Shown: positions 11,500 to 23,800 of the stretch, in pieces | Layout of the letters: each line of letters begins with the position of its first letter | Numbering within the stretch: the first letter of the stretch is position 1 | Assembly (NCBI RefSeq): GCF_000002425.4 | Contig: NC_037260.1 | Location: forward strand, 9,721,414-9,785,413 | Length of the DNA stretch: 64,000 nucleotides | From: Physcomitrium patens | Taxonomy: Eukaryota; Streptophyta; Bryopsida; Funariales; Funariaceae | Direction: 5' to 3' | Program-made: the position numbers and the translations under genes | Notes under the pieces: generated by a model | What the model saw: the letters and a program-made list of their open reading frames with translations, nothing else | Database searches by the model: none | Told to the model about the DNA's origin: nothing

Positions 11500-13085
11500 T
11501 ATGTATGGAAACCTTGCTTGACTTATTTTTCTTTGAACTTTTATTAAGTTCTTTTTCTTCTTACCAATCTAATTTTTCTATAGTTTTGGAGAAATTTTCT
11601 CACTTTCTTTCTTTTTATTATTTGAAATTTTGGATAAACTTTATTTTATCTTTAACCTTAACTTTATCTTTGGTTTAGTCTTGAAAACTTCTTTTATTCC
11701 TTTTACTTTCTTTCTAATCTTTGATTTTAGTAGATCCAGAGTTATATTTGTAGATATAAGAACTTCAACTTTGATGTTGTATTTAGGTTTTAATTAAAGA
11801 TAAATGGGATTTTGGATAGAATTAGTTGGCTGCCATTAATAGTGTTGACTTGGAGGATTAGATTTGGTGTTTGTTTAACTTTAAACTATTAGTTTTTGAC
11901 TTGGACTTAAAAGACCTTGGCTGCGACTTCTTTGGTGAGCTCAAAAGTAAGGAGGGTGTATTTTTTTGAAAGTTGAAAAGAAGTATTTGGAGAGAGAAGC
12001 TTCTTGGCATGAATTTAGGTAGAAAAAATGCATGAATTAGAACTTAGATGAGAGAGATATGCTTCTTTAAACTTAGGATACTAATTTGATAACTACTATC
12101 ACTTTTCCATGCATATTAGGAGTTTTAAGATACTAGCAAGAAATCAAGGAGTTGGGTTAGAAACTAGACTTTAAGTTGAACATTATATGTATAAGAATCA
12201 ATAGAAGTGAATCTAGAATGAATGAGATATGACTGATTCAAACCAACAAACTAAAACTAGGGTTTTGAAGAAATTAGAGAAATAGAGGGTTTTGGTTTTA
12301 AGCTAGAACTTGAGCTTCAAGACGAATTTGAAGCTCTTTTTTTGTGTAAATATTACTTATGATATAAAAATCCTATGTCTAAAATTTCAAGTCAATTGAA
12401 ACTTTGATTTGGAAAAAATGGTGAAATTTGTTCTCAAGTATTTAGGGTTTTTACTTTCAAAAGTACCTAATAAGGATTTGGTGATATCAATCGATTTGCA
12501 ACAAATTTGTAGCTGAAAATTTTTATAATGATGATCAAATGTGTAAGTTTTGTACTTCCAAATTTTGAGCTTATTTGAATGGCTAGAACTTGGGATCTGA
12601 ATTTTCAAGTTTCCAGTTTGGTTTTGACTTTCAAAAGCATCTATTAAGGATTTGGTGATATCAAGCGATTGGCAATGAATTTGTACTTGAAAATTTGTGT
12701 AATAATTATTAAAGGTGTAAGTTTCATAGTCCCAAATTTTGAGCTTATTTGAACTACTAGAACTTGGGATATGAATTTTTAAGTTTTTGGTTTGGTTTTT
12801 ACTTTCAAAAGTACTAGTTAAGGATTTGGTGATATCAGACAATTGGTAATAAATTTGCAGCTGAAAATTTGTGTTATAATGATCAAAGATGTAAGTTCCG
12901 TACTCCCAAATTTGGAACTTATTTGAATGACTAGATCTTGGAATATGAATTTTCAAGCTTAAAGTTTGTTGATTTATTACAAACATAGTTTTGTAAATAC
13001 TCAAAGGGAAATTTAAGAAGGTTTTGTACATATTAGACCCAACTTGAATGCAAAGAAGGACCCTATGTCTATCCAAAGTAGACTC
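11500..13085. mobile_element. Insertion of unknown type inside the LINE RT domain
   Basis: Reverse-transcriptase-like coding stops after a QGCPLAP-like segment near 13.09 kb and resumes near 11.49 kb (YLFFVANIL-like). The intervening DNA does not resemble RT. It contains the 174-bp tandem array and an unassigned AT-rich half. I could not find clear terminal repeats or a target duplication, so its class is open: a non-autonomous element, a solo repeat, or a local expansion. Confidence 0.45.
12453..12973. repeat. Three tandem copies of a 174-bp unit
   Basis: Copies start at 12453, 12627 and 12801 with exactly 174-base spacing; each begins ACTTTCAAAAG and then carries AAGGATTTGGTGATATCA. The unit is a multiple of three, so the minus strand stays open for 229 codons (13076-12387) with three diverged 58-residue repeats. 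The open frame is probably a by-product of unit length, not evidence of a gene. Confidence 0.9.
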
Positions 13086-14374
13086 TTGCTATGACAATGG
13101 TACTAAGAGGCATCTTCAACATATTGATCTCTCTAAAGTAAAGAATGAGCCTTAATGTCCATTAATTGTAATTATAGTTATTGTAGCTTAGTTCAAGACC
13201 ATTACCATGTTAATCTAGGTAGTTGAAAAATCTTATGCACATAAAAGATACTTCTAGAAAGCTTCACTTTATACAATCATAAGCTTTTTTCAAACTCTTG
13301 TAATATTATAGGTAGATTTTATTGGCTCTCTTTTGCCTACTCTATTGTTTCTACTACTAGATACATGTTATAAAAAATACATCTTTCTATTACAAATCCA
13401 ATTTAAAATTTGCATATCTAATGAAGGAGATTTAGAAGTAATTTATTTTTTAAGATTTTTACAACAATCTTATATATTATATTCAAGAGGAAAATTAGCC
13501 TACAGTTAATAATGAAGGCATGGTTTTTAAGCCTTTGTATAAAGGTTGTCTTACTAGTTTTAAGTTCTTTGGATAAAACTCTATTTGTAATCACATCTTA
13601 AATAAATTAGAGTATATCAACTCACACTCGTTGTCAACATAGTTAAAATAATCTTATTAAGACAATGTCAAGGCTGAGGGCTTTACTAATAAGAATTCTT
13701 TTTATTACTTTGATGAGCTCTTACATTGTGATTTGTTATTTGAATGCTAAATTTTTTTTTCTTTTTACTAAGCACAGTATATTTAAGAAGTAATCTATCC
13801 ACGCAGCTTTATTGATATCAAATATTGTATCTTTATTGTATAATATATAAAAGTATTATTGTGCATATTGATCTATGTTTGTTTATTGGATTATTATTTT
13901 ATCTTAGTTATTAAATTTTTGGATTCTTATTTTCTTATTTTTTATCTACTTTGAGTGATTGAAAAATTTAGTGTTTCATTGATTGTCAACTCTAGTCCAC
14001 TTTATGGCTATTTAATCAATTTTTTTATTAATTTAATTTGATAAATTACTTATAGCTTTATTTGTAATATATTGAGGGCTTCACATGTAGTTGAATCATT
14101 CCAATTATGTTAGGGATGTAGTTTGGCTTCCAAGATTTTTGCAATCTATACTTGGTTGTTATTCTCCACTCATTTTGCTATTTTTTTATTTCTTGAGTAT
14201 TGTATTTTTGAACCACTTGTAAGATTGTTGGGATTTTAGTTGTCCGTATGTCTTTTTGATGGCTTTGAATTGTTGCCTTCCATACATTGATTAGGATCTC
14301 TCTTCCTTGTTCTATATAGAGTTGTTGCTTTATTGAAATATTATATGCAAAGAAAGGCAAGATATCATGAATAT

Positions 14375-17100
14375 ATATATTTAATTTAATAATTATCTAA
14401 ATAAAATAAATAAATAAAAATAGATCAAAGTAGATAAATTTTATAATATCTTATAGAAAAGATTTTTAAAAGCTTTATAAATGTGGTTTTTTTTTTATAC
14501 GTGTTTATAAGTGATTGATAGGTTGAAAACTTAGACAACAAGTTGGCTTTATATTGCATATGTTAATAACTTGTGATACAAGTTAAATATGTGGTGTACA
14601 TATAAAAAACTTCTCTTGCAAATTAAACATGTGTCATGTAAGTTGGACACATGTTGGAGGTCCTATAAGGCATTGCCATGTAGCTCTTAATTAGATAGTG
14701 TAATGATTCAAAAAAAAAATCAATGTTGACATATTTTAGAAAGAATTGTGTATTATAGATGAATTATAGTGAATAATGACACATGATTTGTATAGCAAAT
14801 AAAGTACTACTTACAACTATTAAATGAACCCAAGTTGAAAAGAATCCATTACGTAATTACAAAGCTATGACCAATATAATTTGGAATGGTATAGAAATAA
14901 TTTTTTGAGTGTGGTGTCTAATTTTTGGATTCTATCAATTACTAATCTCATGATATCATTAATGCTTATTAGCAGCTATAAAAGCACCATTCTTAATCAC
15001 AATTCTTGGCATGGATATATTCCAAATTACTACATTCTAGGACCTTTTAAAATCTTTTGTAAATTTTTAGAACCTTCTAGATACTTGTAGAATCTTTTAA
15101 AATCTTTTAGAAAGTTCCATAGGCTTCTAGAAGTCCCTTTAGACTTCTAAAAGCTTCTTTAGATATTTAGAAACTTCCATAGAAAGTACCATAGACCTCT
15201 ATAATCTTCATCATAGTATAAATAGAAGTCTTTTGAACTTCTTTTGCTATCAATTTCATTCTTTGTCTTTAATCTTGATATATTTATTTGTGAGATATTT
15301 TTGTCCTTAACAATTCCTTAAACAACTATAAGATCCATTGCTTGCTCTTTCCAAAACAACATCATCTCTATTCTTTTTTATTTTCAAAAATCTTATGGTC
15401 AAATTGCTTTTAAAGTTGACTATTATAAGGCTATTATCTCTAAGCTAGTAAAAAAGATTACTTTTAATGGAAAAAATCTTAAATTAAGCAAACCAAAGAA
15501 ACTCACTGTAGTAGATGAAAGCACAATTATTTCTCAAATCAACACTGAGAAGGCTGAAAATATTGTTGAGGTTGCTAAAAATCTTAACAATATTATCAAT
15601 AATCATGTATCAACCCAAACCATTCAAAATTTTTTCAAAAAATAGAATATGAAAGCCATAGTGAAAAAAGAAAAAAGAAAAACCATTACTATGTATGTGC
15701 CATTGGAAACAACACTTGGATTTTGCTCTAAAATACAAGGAATGAACTATAGAAGATTGAAAGAGGGTTATTTGGTCAGATGAGAAAAAAATCAAAAAAT
15801 TTGGATCAGATGGCAAAAAAAAGGTATAAAAACAAAAAGGTCAATCTTTACTTGATAAGAAGATCCAAGAAACAATTAAGCATGGAGGTAGAAATATAAT
15901 GGTATGGAATTGTATGAGATAGAATGGAATTGGAAGGATGGTAGATGTTGAGGGGAGGATGGATGCCAAACAATTTGTAGAAATTCTTAAAAAAACTTGT
16001 TCCTTAGTATTGAAGAATGTGGCATTTCTGAGGAAGAGGTGATTTTTTAGCAAGATAATGATCCCAAATATACCTCAAAACTAGCATGGAAGTGGTTTAT
16101 TTATCATGGAATTAAAGTAATAGATTGGCCTGCTTAATCTCATTATCTTAATTCCATTGAATATCTTTAGGAACACCTTAAATGCCAGCTCAACACCTAG
16201 AAGATAAAACCAAAGAAAGTTTGGAAATTATGGAAAATAATAGCTATGGAATGGAATAATATTGAAGCAGTTTTGTGCCAAAAGTTAATAGAAAGTATGC
16301 TTAGGAGGTTGGAAGTAGTTATCAAGGCCAAAAGATGTACTATAAAGTATTGATATGTAATTAGATACCACATTCAAAAAAATATTTTAATATTATTCCA
16401 AATTTGATTGATCATAGCTCCACAATTACTTAATGGATTTTTTTCAATTTGAGCTCATTTGATAGCTATAAAAGAGGACTTTATTTGCTATATAAACCAC
16501 GTGTCATTATTCACTACAATTCATCTATTATACACCATTTTTTCCAAAATATATCAACATTGAAACAATTTTTTGAGTCAATGTATATACAAAGATAAGA
16601 GTGATGCCTTCTTCACTCTTATCAACTATTTTTTTGGTTCTAGTCTAGTTCAAAGGTCTCTAGTTTTCTTGTCTTTTAATAATAGTCACTCAAGTTTCTT
16701 CTTGAATATATATATTTACTATTTTTTTTTACATCTTTTTTTGAAAAAATATTTACTTATTTATTTGCATATATTAAGTTCTTATCCTTAACAAATTGAT
16801 AAGAATATACTTATAAGACTTTAATTTTCTAGTCTTTGGCAATAGTCATTTTAGTTCAATATTATACCATCTTTGAGTGATTATTTCTTCTTTTGGAATG
16901 ATACAAGAGTATGTTGATTCTTTGGTTCTTTGAAATTCATGTCCATGATATCTATTCATTGCATTAATGCTTTTGTGGTATTATAAATTAGATGTCTTTT
17001 GAATATTGTACTTATTAATGTGAGACTTGTTGAAATTGGTGATGGTTTCTACGTGATATTATTTCATTATATCATTAGAATTTGAAGATTTCAAGTAATG
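14375..17100 (+). repeat. LTR-like repeat R1, copy B, split by a Tc1/mariner insertion
   Basis: The reverse complement of copies A and C aligns to this region in two blocks: about 14.38-14.702 kb, then 16.586 kb onward. Examples are ACATATAARAAACTT and AATTAGATAGTG on the left, and AAGATAAGAGTGATGCC followed by a TTTTCTTGTC block on the right. Part of the repeat appears twice on the right (16.60-16.70 and 16.80-16.88 kb). Removing the Tc1 element restores a continuous copy. The repeat is probably an LTR of the Ty3/Gypsy-like family seen at the left end; that is an inference. Copies differ substantially, so it is old. Confidence 0.6.
14703..16583 (+). mobile_element. Tc1/mariner element with long TIRs and TA duplication
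   Basis: About 1.88 kb flanked by TA at 14701-14702 and 16584-16585. Terminal inverted repeats of about 85-90 bp are easily visible: left 14704-14795 (with CAATGTTGAC...ATAATGACACATG), right the reverse complement of about 16490-16582. A TATAAATA box lies at 15218-15225. The plus strand encodes a broken transposase. A helix-turn-helix N-terminus lies near 15.5-15.64 kb (NLNNIINNHVSTQTIQ), a GRNI.VWNC.R..GIG segment near 15.9 kb, and a QQDNDPK-like segment at 16.05 kb. IDWPA*SH..NSIE, the DDE motif region, is at 16.12-16.16 kb. Stops and frameshifts inactivate it. It resembles Tc1 families common in fungi. Confidence 0.88.
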
Positions 17101-18349
17101 TAATTGTAGCCACAAATTCTTCAAAGATATCCTAGCAATATCTCTCAAATTCTTCACTTCTTTATTGTTGTTACAATCTAAGAGAAGTTGTAGTTATGTA
17201 TCTCATAATGTGCATAGTCCTTACATTCATCTCTTTCCTATTGCTCAAAGTCATATTTACTACTGACCTCCTTGTGTGAGGATGTTCATTTGCAACTTTG
17301 TCCACTATCATGTTTCTGTTTTGTCGCTTTACTAGATCTAATTGGTCTACATGCTTGTGGTTATATTTTCTTTGTGTATATAGTCATATTATGCCTAACA
17401 ACTATGGGCTTTGTTGAATTCAAGGGCAAACAATTGTTTGGCTCTAAAATTGCTCTAGTTATATCAAATATACCATGTAACTTCATTATAGTCATTTTGA
17501 AAAATGAAAAAAATTGCTATGCTCAAAATTTTAATATGGATGGTGTGTCTACTTTTCCTACAGAATCTAAATTTTATTCTAATTCTTATTCAACAATTCT
17601 ATCACTCAAAACTATAGAAGAATGTTGGTCTAAAAAATGCTGATTTGTGCCTTTGTGTAGCTGCATTTTTTACAAAGCTCTTGCCTCTCTATTCACTCTC
17701 TCTCTCTCTCCTCTAATCAATTGAGCTATTTCAGCTACCTTGCTATAACAAAAACTTATTTTAATAGACAATTAAAAATAAAATTTGAATCATTTGGTAT
17801 CACTTAAAGTTACGAATGCTAATTTAAGTGGAGATGTTTGTTTTAATATGGTCATCAATAATTGAAGATATTTTTGAAAATATATTAATTTTAATATTAA
17901 AAAATTAAACTAATATTTAATAATATATTATTTCTATTTATTATGATATTAATGACATCTTTAATTTAATTAATAACACCATATATTCTTAATATATTTT
18001 AATAATAAAATTAAAATTAAATAAAATTATATAGTTTTTTTTGATAATAATAAAAAATATTATTAAGTATTTCTTAAGAATCTATAAACATTCAAAATTA
18101 ATATAAATTGAAAGAAATAAAAATTTTGAATATATGAAGTAGATTGTTTGAGAAATTTTATTACATGTGGTAATATGAAATTCCAAAAAAAAGAAGATTA
18201 AGATAATTAAAAAATAAAAAATTCGAAAACATAGATACTTGCTTTCATACATTTGAAAACATACTTGCTCTCAAACCTTTGATAAATTAATTCTAAATTT
18301 ATCCTCCTTAAAATTCTAATATAAAGAATTATTGAAAAGATATCTAAAG

Positions 18350-18387
<38 letters not shown>

Positions 18388-19559
18388 CAATTTAGTTGTT
18401 AAAAGAATATTCTTATAAGATAGGATGTTGATTTTATTTTTAAATTTTGTTATGGATGCTAAAAGAATTAAATAGTGTATAAAATTCTACTAATTTCCAG
18501 TATAAATTCTGAACATAATTAAAATTATTGTTTAAGCAAGTGCAAAATAAATTTATTCTTGTTATTTATTTATTTATTTATTTTAATGTGAGATAATCTC
18601 AATGATTTGCATTTGCAACATTATAAAAACATGATTTACACTAGACTTGTGAAGGACAACATAAACTTGAATATAGTGGATTAGTTGAAAAATATGTCAA
18701 ATAGTACGCACCATGTAATACTTGCAACTAGTATACTAAGAAAAACAAAGCTTACAAGATGAATTTAGAAAAGGTTACATATAAAAATTAGAAAAAGAGT
18801 AGTTGTTGAACAAGCTAAAACAGAAAGATAAGTTAGTATCTTGGTAATAGATGACCACTTCAAGAAGTTTATGCATATGATTCCAATTTTTTTTAAAAAG
18901 AAAAACTTTTGCATACAAGTTACAATTTATATTATTTATTTATTTATTTAAATGTGAAGTGGAAGCCTTATATATTATTTCAATTGAAATCCAAAATTCA
19001 CAAGCACCTCTTTGCAAGAATCTGTTTTACAAAAAAATTAAATAATAAGTTGTTTAGTATGGCATTTTTATTTATTTATTTATTTATAATCCAAATCTAA
19101 TAATACATACAATTTTGGTTCTATACTCAAGAATCACTTTAAAAACAAAAAATTTATTTTTGGCAGAATTAATGAATTTAGATTTTTGTTTTGCTAAAAT
19201 TAAATAGAATGAAAAAAAAAGAAAAAGAAAAAAGAAATATATATATATATATATATATATAACTTCAGACACACTTGTCAATAGAGATGTGAATGTAATA
19301 AAAAAATACTAAATATATATAGAGAGAGAGAGAGATAAAAATGAACTTATATTTAAATACATATTAAAAGAATATAAAATATTGCTGAGCAGATAAATAT
19401 TAAAAATGTATAAATATATGCTAATTTTATTGCCACGTAGATTAATTACACGTCTTTTCCTCTAGTTTTCACCTCTACAGTCTATTTTTCTAATTTTGAT
19501 TTACTAAAAATACTTTATGTAGATATTTGACAAAATATATATTTTGGGTATATCTTTTG
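17100..19559. other. AT-rich intergenic DNA with microsatellites
   Basis: No recognised gene. A 123-codon ORF at 17272-17643 (+) matches nothing known to me. A (CT)n run lies near 17.70 kb, (TA)n at 18354-18385 and near 19.24-19.26 kb, and (AG)n near 19.32 kb. Three TTTA tetranucleotide arrays lie within 530 bases. The last few hundred bases should hold the promoter and 5' UTR of the ALIX gene, but none could be marked. Confidence 0.5.
18562..18583. repeat. (TTTA)n tetranucleotide array
   Basis: About five TTAT/TTTA units. Similar arrays occur at 18932-18950, 19066-19087, 22755-22771, 26253-26272 and 27232-27253, so the motif recurs in the AT-rich deserts around ALIX. Confidence 0.85.
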
Positions 19560-19659
19560 NNNNNNNNNNNNNNNNNNNNNNNNNNNNNNNNNNNNNNNNN
19601 NNNNNNNNNNNNNNNNNNNNNNNNNNNNNNNNNNNNNNNNNNNNNNNNNNNNNNNNNNN
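19560..19659. other. Assembly gap (100 N) removing the ALIX start codon
   Basis: Exactly 100 N. Coding sequence of the ALIX homologue begins at its right edge in mid-frame, so the first few residues, the start codon and possibly the 5' UTR are missing from the assembly. Confidence 0.95.
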
Positions 19660-19660
19660 T

Positions 19661-22600
19661 GGCGATCACGCCAAGAGGACGACGACGGTGGATATGCAGA
19701 AGCCGCTACGGAATTATATCTTGCAGCACTACTCCGCACGGGAGGCGCAGGAGATGGAGGAGGATATAGTGGAAGTGACCAGTATGCGGAGCGAGGTGGA
19801 GAGGTCCACGGATGCGTCAGAGGCGAGGCGGGACTTGTTACAGCGTTACTTTCGGGCATTGTGTGTTATGGAGTCGAGGTTCCCGATTAGCAGTGAGCGG
19901 GAGCACATAAACACGCTTCACTTTACGTGGTATGACGCGTTTCGGCAAGGAAGGAAGGTGTCGCAACAGAACATCCATTTTGAGAAGGCCGCAATTGCGT
20001 TTAATCTCGGGGCTGTGCAGTCGCAGATCGCGTTGTCCGCGGACCGGACGACGCCGATGGGGTTGAAGCAGGCGTGCGGGGCTTTCCAGGCCGCCGCAGG
20101 CGTGTTTGCATTTCTTAGGGATAACATTTCTATGAAGGCTGCGGGGACAGGGAACAATTCGACAATTGATATCTCGGTGGAGTGTGCTGGTATGCTCGAG
20201 CGGCTCATGTTGGCTCAAGCTCAGGAGTGCTTTTTTGAAAAAGTTGTGGCGGATAATAAATCCTTGCTGTGCTCGAAGGTAGCCAAGCAGGTCGGGACCT
20301 TCTATGAGGAGGCATGTGCTGCTCTGTTGCTTCCTCCTTTGAATCAGCACATGGACAGGACTTGGGTTGCCCATGTCCAGCTGAAGGCAGCACAATTTAA
20401 TGCTGAGGCATACTATCGAGCAGCACTTGACTTACATGATAAAGATGACATACCGGAAGAGATTGCACGATTGAGGGTGGGAAGCAGTATTATTGCAGAA
20501 GGTCGAAAGCAGGCAAAGGGCGCGGTGGTGGGTCCACTTCAGGACGTAGTTACCAAATTGGAAATGAACATCAACAGAAATCTTGACCGGGCAAACAAAG
20601 AGAATGATAGAGTATATCTCATGCGCGTGCCTTCTCCTGACAGTCTTCCTCCACTAGTAGGAGCTGCACTTGCCAAATCAACTCCTGCTGTAGATGTTTT
20701 GGATGCCACTAAGGAGAAGATGTTTGCCGGCCTTGTCCCTGATTCGAGTGCCAAGGCACTCTCGAAGTACACAGAAATGGTCGATGACATTGTAAGGACC
20801 CTAGCGGAGAGGTTGCAGCAAGAGAGTGAAATTATGCGGGTGAAGCTCAAAGAGATGAACTTGCCGGATTCTTTACGTGCTTTAGAAGGATCTACTTCTC
20901 TTCCAGATGATCTTCGGGACGATGTGGAGGCTGTCCAAATAGACGGTGGCCCTGCTGGACTTGAAACTGAGATGAAGCAGCTACGGGACTTGCGCCGCGT
21001 CAATGAGGAATTGCTGGCTCAAGTTGAAAAGCAATTGGAGAAAGAGGCCACAGAGGATGCCCAAAATAGGGCGCAATTCGGAACCAGATGGACGCGACCG
21101 CAGTCCAGTACTCTTACAAAAACGTTGCATGAACGAGCTAATAGGTTTGCTGTTAATTTAAAACAGGTAATACAGTCAAACATTTCGTAAGTCCGTTTAT
21201 TATGTTGTGACGAGGGTTCCAGTTGACGCTTTGAGAGTGTCATAAATTTGGTTGGTCACTTAAGTTCAGGTTTACCACTTACTCCAACTATGGTTGATGC
21301 TTATGTATTGTGTACATGTCTGTTTTGAAAGTATTTTCGAATTTTTATGTTTTATTGTGATTCCTTTTACTTTTACTGATAAATCCATCTGTACACGTAA
21401 CAGGCAGGTGATAGCGACGCTCGAATTGATCGTACAATTAGGGACAATATGCATATCATGGGCATTCTTGATACGAAGCCAATCGAGTCCGCCTTACCTA
21501 CTTTGGGACGACCAATGCTATCCTTGGATGGAAACGAGGATCAGATTGTTGGAGCATTGCGACAGAACCTTTCAGAGCTAGAACAATGTGCATCACAAAG
21601 AGCTGGATTAGAAGACATGCTCAAAGAAATGAGGCGTAATGATAACATCCTTCCAAAGTTGATGACAACGTCTGGATCTTATGAAGATCTTTTTAAGAAA
21701 GAAATCGGTAAATATGACCTAGTTTCACAAGAGATTTCTCGGAATATTGAGGATCAGGATCGCTTATTTCAGCAGATCAAAATGCACAACGAAGCTTTTT
21801 CTTCGGTTTTTAACCTTGAAGATTTCAAATTGCAACAAGAAAAGGCTTACAACCAGGTTCGTGCAGCAGTTCAGAAGTACAGAGAAGTCCGTGAAAACAT
21901 CAACGAAGGTTTGAAATTCTACGCCACCTTGCAGGTTCTTCTCTTCGCCCCTATTAGCCTCATGTCAAGTTTTCCTCAAAGTAGGCTCTTTTCATTATCG
22001 TGTTGTTTCAAAGTATGACTTGGATTTTATACCTTATTGGAGCGTTGGAAATATTTTCGTTTTTATACTTGAAGTCTATTATTTGAGAATATGCTCCACC
22101 TGTTCCCTAAACTTTTTTGTTATCTATTATTGTCCTTTGGTAGTGGTAATGTGCTGGAGAGATGTTTTGACTGTTTGTATTGCGTGGTGCTTTCTTCCTT
22201 ACAGGCCGCAATTACAAATTTGAAGCAGCATTGTAACGATTATGTGATGACACGAAGCATACAATGTCGTGAAATGATGGATGATATACAACGAAAAATT
22301 GCAGGTCTCTCACTCACGAACAACAATAGACATTCGGCACCACCTACTTCTCATGGTTCTCAAGATTCTTCTTACTACCATCCTACCGCTTCTGGTCCTG
22401 CACCAGGCTACGCCGGACAGCCACCAGCACCCCCTTACTATGCTGGTCACAGCTTACCTGGAATTCCACCTTATTACTCGCAGCCCCCTGTTCACGCACA
22501 ATCTCAGCATCCAGCACATAACTCCAATCAACCTCATTCAGGCTGGCAGGGTCAGCCTGCCCCGCAGGCTCCTGCCGCTCAGCCTGGCGCTGCAGCCCAA

Positions 22601-22663
22601 CCTCCACCCAATGCTTCTGTTGGAGGGCTTCTTAGTCAGATTTACAGACATTGGGGACTATGA
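19661..22663 (+). CDS. ALIX: ALIX homologue (BRO1-domain ESCRT accessory protein), 5' partial
   Basis: Exons 19661-21166, 21404-21934 and 22205-22663 join in frame to 831 visible residues; plant ALIX is about 846, so roughly 10-20 N-terminal residues are lost in the gap. Order: BRO1 domain (about residues 5-380; landmarks LRNYI near 15, FNLGA near 115, MLERLMLAQAQECFFE), then the coiled V domain (from about 390, with LVPDSSAKALSKYTEMVDD, FGTRWTRPQSS and GSYEDLFKKEI). A proline/glutamine/tyrosine-rich tail follows (about 725-820). The BRO1 domain binds ESCRT-III and the V domain binds cargo or ubiquitin. The protein acts at late endosomes in multivesicular-body sorting and vacuolar delivery. 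The tail ends in GGLLSQIYRHWGL, unlike the tyrosine-rich end of Arabidopsis ALIX. Both introns are GT-AG. Confidence 0.95.
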
Positions 22664-23800
22664 AATATTCCAAATGAAAGGTGCGTAATGAATTCACAAT
22701 CCAGGTCCATTACATCTGTGTTCGTTCATTCTGGTCGACGTTTGAACTTTCGTTTTATTTATTTATTTATTTTTATTTTGGACTTTGAACACGATAGGTT
22801 CAAGTTGAGTAGGAAGTAATCGTTCTTCAAACAATACTTGTATTCCACCTAAAAAGTATAACTACGCATCTATGTGTATCATATTTGGGGAATATTATGT
22901 GGGCTGCTTAGAACTTGGTTGTGGTAATTGGAGTTGTTATTGACGAGGTTGTACCAACGTGCAGGGAGACTTTTGGTTCACGTCAATAAGGCATCCCATG
23001 CTGTTGCGGTTTTTATTTGATCAGCTTTTTTTTTCACTAAGAACCTTGCAGCAGTTGTGAAGAAAGCATAAGGTCATATACGGTTTTTGCACGCTTCTAA
23101 GTGCCCGTGTCTGATGAATTAACGTGTACATCTACGTAAATTGTTCTGTTATCTATTCTTGGTCTAGCTGCTTTCAATATTTATACGTTCTTGTATACTA
23201 CACTACGGTTCAAGGCATCTTGTTACAGAAGTAAACAAAATGCAGGCACAAGAGTGAATTGCAGTTGATGTTAGAGTAGGAGGTCCACCTATCAAATTGC
23301 CATTTGCACGCAATTATGTGCTTGATGAGATTTATCAAAACGAGCAATTTATGAATTGATGTGTAGACGCAACTAGTTTCTAGCATGTGCCCTTTTTGTT
23401 TCATTACTACTAGTACATTGAATCACGTGTTCGTCAAGCTTATTTGGCGCACATGTAACTGGGTACTCTCTGTGAAAGGTCGTAATCGAGTTCATTTCGA
23501 TTGCGATTTAGATCTTTATACCAGCGTTCTTGGCAATTTCTTTTTTCGATTTTGCGGCATGCTATGTGGAATGGAACCACATATGTGGAGAACCTTTAGA
23601 TTCACCGAAAATATTGTTTCACTTCGAAGTTCTGCACAGTAAAAAAAAAAAAACAAAAAAAAAAAACAAAAAAAAGGTGCAATATCGAATCAAACGAGGA
23701 AGCAGGAATCCGCCAAACTATGGTACCACTCGCTGCATTCTGTTGTTCGAGCACTAATTGTGTCCACAATTAGTTGCAACTGCTTAACTTTCACCGGATG
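22664..23800 (+). other. 3' flank of ALIX
   Basis: Moderate-complexity sequence following the stop, likely containing the 3' UTR. A TTTA array lies at 22755-22771 and an interrupted poly-A tract at 23641-23677. No gene was recognised; the ORF at 23385-23642 has no known features. Confidence 0.4.

Larger units (their letters stand above)
9300..14375 (-). mobile_element. Degenerate LINE (non-LTR retrotransposon), interrupted
   Basis: The minus strand carries reverse-transcriptase-like segments in the right order for a plant LINE, reading from high to low coordinates. They are a pre-RT linker (14.36-14.18 kb, with GREILINVWKATIQSHQ), the fingers region (about 13.75-13.48 kb), and a palm segment ending in LLNIIYKI...GFVIER and EFEK (13.48-13.24 kb). 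The catalytic FVDN, in place of F/YADD, is at about 11.35-11.38 kb. The post-RT region (11.1-10.6 kb) includes NPIIQAKALSAKLV. Many stops and frameshifts show it is dead. No endonuclease domain was seen, so it is probably 5' truncated at about 14.38 kb, where an LTR-like repeat abuts. The 3' limit is uncertain. About 1.6 kb of foreign DNA (roughly 11.5-13.09 kb) separates palm motifs that are normally close together. Confidence 0.75.

Noticed and set aside
12387-13076. 229-codon minus-strand ORF as a gene
   Set aside because: It coincides with three 174-bp tandem repeats inside an insertion in a dead LINE; the unit length alone explains the open frame, and no domain is recognisable.
17272-17643. 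123-codon plus-strand ORF in the AT-rich desert
   Set aside because: No domain recognised; it may be a scrap of a mobile element, but I cannot support a call.
19838-20395. 185-codon minus-strand ORF
   Set aside because: It lies opposite the conserved BRO1 domain of ALIX and has no recognisable content.
23641-23677. Interrupted poly-A tract as a retrogene or SINE tail
   Set aside because: No upstream retro-copied sequence or target duplication was visible.
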